Shown here: positions 6,611 through 11,702 of the stretch, one piece after another
Layout of the letters: every line of letters starts with the position of its first letter
Position numbering within the stretch: position 1 is the first letter of the stretch
DNA from: Anaerolineaceae bacterium UBA6105
GTDB taxonomy: Bacteria; Chloroflexota; Anaerolineae; Anaerolineales; Anaerolineaceae
Length of the DNA stretch: 11,841 nt
Assembly: GCA_002423495.1 (NCBI GenBank)
Contig: DIWN01000068.1
Location: 1-11,841, forward strand
Reading direction: 5' to 3'
Program-made: the position numbers and the translations under genes
The notes under the pieces: generated by a model
The model's input: the letters and a program-made list of their open reading frames with translations, nothing else
Told to the model about the DNA's origin: nothing
Databases searched by the model: none

Positions 6611-7676
6611 CCTTTACGCATTTCCACCCAGCCAGGTTACAAAATCTGACGCCATTACCGACCAGTTAATTATGGCTCACCGCAGGCTGGCAGAACTCAA
6701 GGGGGTCGCGCCCTTGTTGCCCAACCAGGACATTTTGCTGAACACACTCTCACTTCAAGAAGCCAAAGATAGTTCTGCCCTTGAGAACATCATTACCTCA
6801 CACGATGAACTTTTCAAACAGGGTTTAGACCTCCCCCAATTTAATAGTGCAGCCGCAAAAGAGGTAAGCCGCTATTCTGAAGCACTCAGATTGGGGTTTG
6901 AACGGATCAAGTCAAATGGGAACCTCTCTCTTGAAGACTTGGTTGCCATTCAGCAAGTTTTGGTGATTGGTGAACCAGGTCCTGGCATCCGAACCAAGCC
7001 TGGCACACGAGTTGTAAACCGGACCACCGGAGAAGTGGTGCATGACCCGCCCCAGGATCATGATCAGATCGTGGAATTGCTCGAACATCTTCTGGACTTC
7101 TTCAATCAACCCAGCGATCAGGGGCTTGATCCCCTCGTTCGCATGGCGTTGGCACATTATCAGTTTGAGAAGATCCACCCATTTTACGATGGCAATGGAC
7201 GTACGGGTCGTATCCTTAACTTGCTTTACCTCGTGCAGCATGATCTTTTAGATCTGCCCACCCTTTACCTCAGTCGTTTCATTTTGCGTGAAAAGAGTTC
7301 CTACCTGGCGCTATTACGAGCAGATCCAAACGATGATAACTGGGAAGGCTGGCTTAGTTTCATGCTAAAAGGCGTGGAACTTACCTCAACAGAGACTATC
7401 CAAACCATCCACATGCTTATAAAATTGATGGCAGATTACCAGGAAAGGATCAAGGCGGACCTGCCTAAAATCTATTCACTTGAATTGTTGAATACCCTTT
7501 TCAAACACCCTTACACGAAGATTGATTTCATTGTGCGGGATGTAGGTGTTCAAAGAGCTGCCGCTGGGCGTTATTTAGACGCCTTAGTCGAAGCCAACTT
7601 ATTATTAAAGACAAAACTTGGGCGCGGTAATTACTATATCAACAAACCATTGTTTGAATTGCTACAAGGAAGGTGA
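6600..7676 (+). CDS. Fic family protein (probable AMP-transferase)
   Basis: Fic proteins transfer AMP (or another nucleotide part) from a nucleotide onto hydroxyl side chains of target proteins. The 358-aa protein has a Fic N-terminal region. An inhibitory helix motif of the S-x-x-x-E-N form is visible at SSALEN (58-63), the flap is near 136-150, and the full active-site motif HPFYDGNGRTGR sits at 193-204 with catalytic His 193. The C-terminus (about 290-358) looks like a winged-helix DNA-binding domain, ending LGRGNYYINKPL. The in-cis inhibitory Glu means no separate antitoxin is needed. ATG 6600 overlaps the hsdM stop by 11 nt, with AAAGGA upstream inside hsdM, so it is coupled to hsdM. GC content is visibly lower than in the transporter genes. 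The target is unknown. Confidence 0.93.
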   Translation: MISDLYAFPPSQVTKSDAITDQLIMAHRRLAELKGVAPLLPNQDILLNTLSLQEAKDSSALENIITSHDELFKQGLDLPQFNSAAAKEVSRYSEALRLGFERIKSNGNLSLEDLVAIQQVLVIGEPGPGIRTKPGTRVVNRTTGEVVHDPPQDHDQIVELLEHLLDFFNQPSDQGLDPLVRMALAHYQFEKIHPFYDGNGRTGRILNLLYLVQHDLLDLPTLYLSRFILREKSSYLALLRADPNDDNWEGWLSFMLKGVELTSTETIQTIHMLIKLMADYQERIKADLPKIYSLELLNTLFKHPYTKIDFIVRDVGVQRAAAGRYLDALVEANLLLKTKLGRGNYYINKPLFELLQGR

Positions 7677-7831
7677 TGTTACACAATGTAAAAGTACGAC
7701 CAAAATGAGAATATTATGTATTAATTTTGCCGAAATTAATACATAATGGAATTGTTACGTATTAATTATTGGATTTTTAATACATGATCGGTACTTTATG
7801 TGCTCATTTGCTAGAAATTAATACACAAATA
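7677..7831. other. AT-rich fic-rhuM spacer with operator-like half-sites
   Basis: The spacer contains five copies of a GTATTAAT-like half-site: a perfect inverted pair at 7713-7747, TACGTATTAAT near 7756, TTTTTAATACATGA near 7773, and GAAATTAATACAC near 7814. Clustered half-sites in both directions suggest a cooperative regulator binding region ahead of rhuM. Candidate regulators are Fic (C-terminal winged helix) or RhuM itself; this is inference. Confidence 0.5.
7713..7747. promoter_or_regulatory. 15-bp perfect inverted repeat upstream of rhuM
   Basis: ATTATGTATTAATTT, a 5-nt loop (TGCCG) and AAATTAATACATAAT are perfectly complementary. It is AT-rich and not followed by a T-run, so an operator is more likely than a terminator. 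It starts 36 bp after the fic stop and ends 85 bp before the rhuM coupling leader. Confidence 0.6.
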
Positions 7832-7876
7832 ATGCAGATTCGTGAGAATCTGAAAGGAATTGGCTTTGAAATATAA
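7832..7876 (+). pseudogene. hsdM 3'-end remnant / leader ORF before rhuM
   Basis: A 14-codon frame starting ATG 7832 reads MQIRENLKGIGFEI then stop, matching the HsdM C-terminus RIRENLKGIGYDL encoded at 6572-6607. Differences include synonymous changes (TTG/CTG, GGT/GGC), so it is an old homologous copy rather than a fresh duplicate. Its stop overlaps the TTG start of rhuM at 7866 by 11 nt, exactly as hsdM overlaps fic. No hsdM sequence is recognisable further upstream. It may still be translated as a coupling leader, or simply supply the ribosome binding site AAAGGA. Confidence 0.75.
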
Positions 7877-8876
7877 CGATACAGAGATAATTCTTTATCA
7901 GTCCGAAGATGGCAAAACGCGGATTGAAGTCCGAATGGAAAACGAGACCGTCTGGCTTTCCATCGATCAAATGGCAAGTTTGTTTCAACGGGACAAATCA
8001 ACAATTTCACGTCATATAAAAAATATTTTTGACGAAGGTGAGCTTCAAAAAAGTTCAGTTGTTGCAAATTATGCAACAACTGCAGCTGATGGAAAAATCT
8101 ACCAGGTTACTAACTATAATTTGGATGTGGTCATTTCCGTTGGATACCGTGTCAGATCCCTAAGAGGCACACAATTCCGTATCTGGGCAACTGAACGGCT
8201 GCGCGAATATATCATCAAAGGTTTTACAATGAATGATGATTTGCTAAAAAAAGCCGGAGGTGGAAGTTACTGGAAAGAACTCTTGGAACGAATCCGCGAT
8301 ATTCGTTCCAGTGAAAAAGTGTTCTATCGTCAGCTCCTGGACCTCTTCGCGACTTCTGTAGATTACAATCCCAATGCAGAAGAATGCAAGCAATTTTTTC
8401 AGATTGTTCAAAACAAACTTCATTACGCCGTCAACCAACAGACCTCCGCTGAGATTATCTATACCCGCGCGGATGCAGAAAAGCCTTTTATGGGGATGAT
8501 GACATTTCATGGTGAACAACCGAAAAAAAGCGATGCTCTGATTGCAAAAAATTATCTGGATGAAAAGGAACTTTCGGTGCTAAATCGAATGGTTTCCGCT
8601 TTTTTTGATCTGGCAGAATTACATGCAATCAACCACGAACATATGTATATGCGCGACTGGCTTCCCATGGTTGATGATTTTGCCATGCGATACGGCAAAG
8701 GGATCTTACCAAATGCTGGAAGCATCAGCAGACAAGCGGCAATAGAGAAAGCGACGCAAGAATACATAAAATTTCAAAAAAGAATTGCCGTTTTGCCCAC
8801 ACCAGCCGAACGTGATTACCTTAATAATCTGAAGCAAACACAAAAGAAGCTTAAAGAAAAGGACAATGATGCTTGA
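7866..8876 (+). CDS. RhuM family protein
   Basis: A 336-aa member of the RhuM (virulence_RhuM) family, whose biochemical role is unknown; homologues occur widely beside type I restriction genes. The N-terminal part has EIILYQSEDGKT (7-18), a helix-turn-helix-like WLSIDQMASLFQRDKSTISR (30-49) and VISVGYRVRSLRGTQFRIWA (89-108), the family's most conserved block. The C-terminal half is helical and ends in a Lys-rich tail. TTG at 7866 is preferred over TTG 7860 because AAAGGA then sits about 7 nt upstream and the position equals the ATG of fic and hsdS at their own hsdM-tail junctions. The codon use is AT-rich compared with hsdM. The helix-turn-helix makes DNA binding at the nearby inverted repeats plausible. 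Confidence 0.9.
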   Translation: MKYNDTEIILYQSEDGKTRIEVRMENETVWLSIDQMASLFQRDKSTISRHIKNIFDEGELQKSSVVANYATTAADGKIYQVTNYNLDVVISVGYRVRSLRGTQFRIWATERLREYIIKGFTMNDDLLKKAGGGSYWKELLERIRDIRSSEKVFYRQLLDLFATSVDYNPNAEECKQFFQIVQNKLHYAVNQQTSAEIIYTRADAEKPFMGMMTFHGEQPKKSDALIAKNYLDEKELSVLNRMVSAFFDLAELHAINHEHMYMRDWLPMVDDFAMRYGKGILPNAGSISRQAAIEKATQEYIKFQKRIAVLPTPAERDYLNNLKQTQKKLKEKDNDA

Positions 8877-8898
8877 GCATGATAGATTTGTCATGTTC

Positions 8899-8915
8899 AA
8901 AAAATCGGCTTTTTT
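8899..8915 (+). terminator. Possible weak terminator after rhuM
   Basis: AAAAAA, TCGGC and TTTTTT form an A/T-only 6-bp stem whose right arm is a T-run. With no GC pairs the stem is weak, so this is a poor terminator and may only be chance in an AT-rich spacer. Confidence 0.2.
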
Positions 8916-8940
8916 ATACATGATTGGCTTCTCATGTATA
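8915..8940. promoter_or_regulatory. 9-bp inverted repeat TATACATGA / TCATGTATA
   Basis: Perfect 9-bp arms flank an 8-nt centre. The left side (TTTTTATACATGATTGG) closely matches TTTTTAATACATGATCGG in the spacer upstream of rhuM, so the same DNA-binding protein may act at both places. A shorter CATGA/TCATG pair lies at 8878-8895. Confidence 0.55.
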
Positions 8941-9209
8941 GAAAAGATGAAAATATGAACGCGATGAAGTTGACAGTGAATTGTCAGAGATATGGTAACA
9001 AAAGTGGCATTTCGTTTACATATCAGTCTTCAAATGGTAACGAATTGGCATTTTCTTTACATAACCAGTTGCTCAGGCAAAGAAATGAGAGAATCACTGA
9101 CATGGTGAAGTCATTTGCTGCTCGTCAGCGGTATGGTACCAAAAGTGGCATTTCGTACCCATATCAACCCGGTTATGTACCCGAAGAGGGTGAATCATGT
9201 ACATTATAG
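8934..9209 (+). CDS. Doubtful 91-codon ORF made of repeats
   Basis: An open frame from ATG 8934 (or ATG 8955) to 9209 encodes a repetitive peptide with RYGNKSGISFTYQ, GNELAFSLHNQ and RYGTKSGISYPYQ. The three repeats are in frame because the underlying 34-bp DNA repeats are spaced by multiples of three. No good Shine-Dalgarno precedes either ATG, and I recognise no family. The frame may be a by-product of the DNA repeats, though conserved spacing would also suit a short repeat protein. Confidence 0.2.
   Translation: MYRKDENMNAMKLTVNCQRYGNKSGISFTYQSSNGNELAFSLHNQLLRQRNERITDMVKSFAARQRYGTKSGISYPYQPGYVPEEGESCTL
8992..9025 (+). repeat. 34-bp repeat, copy 1
   Basis: Begins ATGGTAACAAAAGTGGCATT and ends TTTACATATCA. 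It matches copy 3 at 9133 at most positions and copy 2 at 9034 less well. Each copy has a loose dyad: GTAAC or GTAC near the start and TTTAC or GTAC near the end. Confidence 0.75.
9034..9067 (+). repeat. 34-bp repeat, copy 2
   Basis: Begins ATGGTAACGAATTGGCATTT and ends TTTACATAACCA. It starts 42 bp after copy 1 and is the most diverged of the three. Confidence 0.65.
9133..9166 (+). repeat. 34-bp repeat, copy 3
   Basis: Begins ATGGTACCAAAAGTGGCATT and ends GTACCCATATCA, starting 99 bp after copy 2. The similarity to copy 1 extends leftward (GTCAGAGATATGG against GTCAGCGGTATGG). GGTAC and GTACC can pair across the unit. Confidence 0.75.
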
Positions 9210-9310
9210 CGATCTTGTGGATTACTCAATCAGCAAACCAAATAACGAGCGTTGGAGATCTGCAACCGCGCGTTCGCCAGAATTTGAAGGGGATTGGTTA
9301 TGAGTTCTGA
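9197..9310 (+). CDS. Leader ORF ending in an HsdM-like tail, coupled to hsdS
   Basis: A 37-codon frame starts at ATG 9197 with AAGAGGG 6 nt upstream, the best ribosome binding site in this spacer. The first part (MYIIAILWITQ) is hydrophobic and unrecognised; the last 15 residues, LQPRVRQNLKGIGYEF, align with the HsdM C-terminus LQERIRENLKGIGYDL. The stop at 9308-9310 overlaps the hsdS ATG (9300) by 11 nt, the same as at the hsdM-fic junction. It probably descends from the original hsdM-hsdS junction, with the rest of that hsdM lost. Ribosomes finishing this frame could restart at hsdS. Whether the peptide itself has a role is unknown. Confidence 0.6.
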   Translation: MYIIAILWITQSANQITSVGDLQPRVRQNLKGIGYEF

Positions 9311-10451
9311 GGAATGGAAAACACTAAGAGTCAGCGATATTTGCACAAAAGTGGTTTCTGGAGGAACCCCATCAACACGTAATCCTGATTACTATGACGG
9401 ATCAATCCCGTGGCTTAAGACTCAAGAAATTAACTTCAATAGAATATATGAAACAAAGACAAAGATCACAGATGAAGGCCTTAAAAATTCTTCTGCAAAA
9501 TGGATTCCAGCAAATTCTGTAATAATGGCTATGTATGGTGCTACAGCTGGAAAAATTGCTATTAATAAAGCCCCAATTACAACAAACCAAGCATGCTGCA
9601 ATTTAATTATTAACGACGATATAGCTGACTACAGATATATTTACTACAATTTGATGTCAAGATTTCAAGAAATTGCATCAATGGCTGTTGGCGGTGCACA
9701 GCAGAATCTGAATGCAGAGATGATTCGTGATTTAGAAATTCCACTGCCCTCACTTTCAATTCAACGTCGAATCGCTGATGTTCTATCCACTTTGGATGAC
9801 AAGATAGAACTCAACAGCCAGACCAACTCTACCCTCGAAGCCATCGCCCAGGCAATTTTTAAGGAATGGTTTGTCGACTTCAACTACCCCGGCGCCACCG
9901 GCGAGATGGTCGAAAGCGAATTGGGTCCAATCCCAAAAGGGTGGAAAGTTGATAAATTGAGTGGGTTGGCAGCGGTGAGCTCAGGAAAGGGATTAAAGCG
10001 CAATGAATTTACGAACGAAGGCTATCCTGTACTTGGTGCAAATGGTCAAATTGGAAACACAAATAATTACTTGCTAGATGACGAAGTAATACTAACAGGT
10101 CGAGTGGGTACGCTTGGGACTTTACAGCTGATAAACAAAAAAGTCTGGATTTCAGACAACGTGTTAATTTTTAAGCCAAAGGAACTCTTCTATTACCACT
10201 ACTTGTACTTTTGGTTGAAAACGATTGATTTTCAAAATCTGAATCGTGGCAGCACCCAGCCATTAATTACAAAAACTGATTTGCTTCATCTTCCAATATT
10301 ACAGCCTGAGTTAAACATCCTAATTGATTATGATCGGATGTGCAGGGGCTTGTTCAATCTAATTGAAAACCACAATAATGAAAATATTTCGCTATCTGAG
10401 ATTAGAGATCAATTTTTGCCAAAGTTAATGAGTAATGCAATTGAACTATAA
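9300..10451 (+). CDS. hsdS: Type I restriction-modification specificity subunit
   Basis: Selects the bipartite DNA target for the HsdM and HsdR subunits. The 383-aa protein has the classic two-repeat layout: target recognition domain 1 (about 5-150, starting WKTLRVSDICTKVVSGGTPS), central conserved helix (about 154-195, IQRRIADVLSTLDDKIELN), then domain 2 (about 214-345, starting GPIPKGWKVDKLSGLAAVSS), and a C-terminal helix (about 346-383). ATG 9300 is chosen over the in-frame TTG 9294 because it matches the fic start at the equivalent hsdM-tail junction and has GAAGGGG upstream. The central helix region (about 9790-9930) is visibly GC-richer than both recognition domains, so the domains look swapped in from an AT-richer source. 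Confidence 0.94.
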   Translation: MSSEEWKTLRVSDICTKVVSGGTPSTRNPDYYDGSIPWLKTQEINFNRIYETKTKITDEGLKNSSAKWIPANSVIMAMYGATAGKIAINKAPITTNQACCNLIINDDIADYRYIYYNLMSRFQEIASMAVGGAQQNLNAEMIRDLEIPLPSLSIQRRIADVLSTLDDKIELNSQTNSTLEAIAQAIFKEWFVDFNYPGATGEMVESELGPIPKGWKVDKLSGLAAVSSGKGLKRNEFTNEGYPVLGANGQIGNTNNYLLDDEVILTGRVGTLGTLQLINKKVWISDNVLIFKPKELFYYHYLYFWLKTIDFQNLNRGSTQPLITKTDLLHLPILQPELNILIDYDRMCRGLFNLIENHNNENISLSEIRDQFLPKLMSNAIEL

Positions 10452-10461
10452 AGAGGCAACT

Positions 10462-11412
10462 ATGGCACAGGAAATGAGACTACCCCTAGACCAGGCATGG
10501 AAAAACTGGGAGGCTTGTCTAAACAGAAACGATCCTAACTCGATATTTAGGCAAATCACTACAATGATTTGGGATACAGGTGTTTACCGAATAATTCTTG
10601 CCGGTCGGCAGTTAAAAGTCGAAAAGAACCCGCAATCTCCAGAACTTAATGACACATTGCACTTCTTTATTGATCGTAATTATTTCCATTCTCAAAGCTT
10701 GATTATTAGGCGAATTACTGACGATAGGTATCCCCTAACGGGTAAAATGGGGGTTTTTTCCTTAAAAGCTTTACTAAAGGACATTGAAAGTTATAAAAAA
10801 GAGCTCACACGAGAAACTTTTTTAGAGCTCAGAAATATGCCTTACGATTACAAAGAGATTCAAAGCAGAGAACTAAAGTATGCTCTTAGCCAACCCGCAG
10901 GTACCGCATTTTTCATTCCACCCGAACTCGATTGGGAATCAATTGAGGATGCTCATTCGGTGTTTGATCGCCTTGCGAATTTGTCTGCGAACAACAGAAA
11001 CCCAGAAGATCAAATTGATAGCAATGTATTTAGAAGACTCCATGAGCGTCTAACTTTATGTACGGAAATTTCTTTATACGCGGATAAATTCATTGCCCAT
11101 TCTTCAACTCCCGAAAGTAGAGTGAGTCAGAATTATGACGAGACGACTATAACCGTAGATAAATTGTGGAAAGCCCATCGTGTAATTTTTAACGTTGCCC
11201 TATTTTTATCAGAAACAATCTTCGGTATAGATCGTATGGCCTTGGCAATTGAAAACCCAAGTCTCTTTATGTTTTGGGAGAAGCCATTATTTGAAAACGG
11301 GGAATTTGATTCAATCCGAGATTCGTTCGACAAATATCGAAAAGAAACTGAAACTTGGCAATCTGATGGTGTTGAAGATATCTGGAGAGCGATTGAGGAA
11401 AATAGATTATGA
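10462..11412 (+). CDS. AbiU2/HEPN-like hypothetical protein
   Basis: A 316-aa protein of uncertain function between hsdS and hsdR. Residues 78-110 (SQSLIIRRITDDRYPLTGKM, then VFSLKALLKDIES) and YADKFIAHSS (206-215) resemble the HEPN domain of AbiU2-type proteins, in which a basic residue and His in a helix are often tied to RNA cleavage in abortive infection. The match is by eye, and the exact R-x(4-6)-H motif is not clearly present, so nuclease activity is uncertain. No signal peptide or membrane segment is seen. AGAGG lies about 5 nt before ATG 10462, 10 bp after the hsdS stop. Its stop overlaps the hsdR start as ATGA, so it is part of the operon. An antiphage accessory role is inferred from the context. 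Confidence 0.6.
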   Translation: MAQEMRLPLDQAWKNWEACLNRNDPNSIFRQITTMIWDTGVYRIILAGRQLKVEKNPQSPELNDTLHFFIDRNYFHSQSLIIRRITDDRYPLTGKMGVFSLKALLKDIESYKKELTRETFLELRNMPYDYKEIQSRELKYALSQPAGTAFFIPPELDWESIEDAHSVFDRLANLSANNRNPEDQIDSNVFRRLHERLTLCTEISLYADKFIAHSSTPESRVSQNYDETTITVDKLWKAHRVIFNVALFLSETIFGIDRMALAIENPSLFMFWEKPLFENGEFDSIRDSFDKYRKETETWQSDGVEDIWRAIEENRL

Positions 11413-11513
11413 CAACAATCTTCGAATCCGAAATTGAACAAGCGGCGGCAGGGGCGTATTGCCATCGGGGCGTATTACCATACGCCCCTACCAGGAATAA
11501 ATATTCGCTATGA
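11409..11513 (+). pseudogene. hsdR: hsdR 5' end interrupted by REP-type repeat
   Basis: ATG 11409 overlaps the preceding stop (ATGA) and begins MTTIFESEIEQAA. The pattern E-S-x-I-E-Q-A-A is the usual very N-terminal start of type I restriction subunits, which are normally about 1000 aa with N-terminal nuclease and helicase motor domains. After codon 13 or 14 the frame enters the GGGGCGTAT repeat at 11451 and stops at 11511-11513, giving a 34-aa product. The remainder of hsdR is not in the window; it may lie beyond the repeats or be lost. If this is a true insertion, the system would methylate but not cut unless another HsdR is supplied. Confidence 0.65.
11467..11488. repeat. REP palindrome 1
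   Basis: GGGGCGTAT, 4-nt centre TACC and ATACGCCCC form perfect 9-bp arms. It is preceded 16 bp upstream by another GGGGCGTAT (11451), the first of which touches the broken hsdR. Confidence 0.9.
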
Positions 11514-11627
11514 ACCCTCCCGACCATAAAACCCCCGATCTCCACCGCCGGCGTTCCAATCGGTTGAAGGAATATGATCGTACCAAACCATATTCACGGG
11601 ATCACCATGATCCACGAAACCGTACGG
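11510..11627 (+). pseudogene. RAYT (Y1 transposase) 5' fragment, copy 1
   Basis: From ATG 11510 the frame gives MNPPDHKTPDLHRRRSNRLK followed by EYDRTKP. The motif RRRSxRLKxYDY is the N-terminal hallmark of REP-associated tyrosine transposases, small single-strand transposases that move REP palindromes. After KPY the frame departs from the family; a shift by one base would restore GITMIHE, close to the family's YFVTIxxHE strand, so a one-base deletion is likely. The fragment then runs into REP units and never reaches the His-x-His catalytic region. It is therefore a decayed 5' piece. Identification is by eye. Confidence 0.5.
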
Positions 11628-11632
11628 CCGTT

Positions 11633-11702
11633 GGGGCGTATGACCGTTGGGGCGTATTGCCATCGGGGCGTATGGCCATCGGGGCGTATGGCCATACGCC
11701 CC
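11633..11702. repeat. 16-bp-periodic REP array ending in palindrome
   Basis: GGGGCGTAT recurs at 11633, 11649, 11665 and 11681, exactly 16 bp apart, with spacers of the form KRCCRTY. The last unit is completed to a perfect 22-bp palindrome (half GGGGCGTATGG) at 11681-11702 followed by CTACGA. The array looks like local expansion of the REP left half. Confidence 0.9.

Larger units (their letters stand above)
11451..11664. repeat. 214-bp tandem duplication, copy 1
   Basis: Sequence from 11451 matches that from 11665 at a constant offset of 214 bp: two GGGGCGTAT units, a palindrome, an 18-bp divergent stretch, then a 118-bp block (11510-11627) that is identical to 11724-11841 except for two bases. 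The end of copy 1 (11628-11664) holds extra 16-bp REP units. Confidence 0.9.

Noticed and set aside
8992..9166. CRISPR array in the rhuM-hsdS spacer
   Set aside because: Spacing is uneven (8 and 65 bp between units) and copies are too diverged.
11451..11702. CRISPR array near the right edge
   Set aside because: The 16-bp period with 9-bp conserved core and full palindromes is typical of REP expansion, not repeat-spacer arrays.
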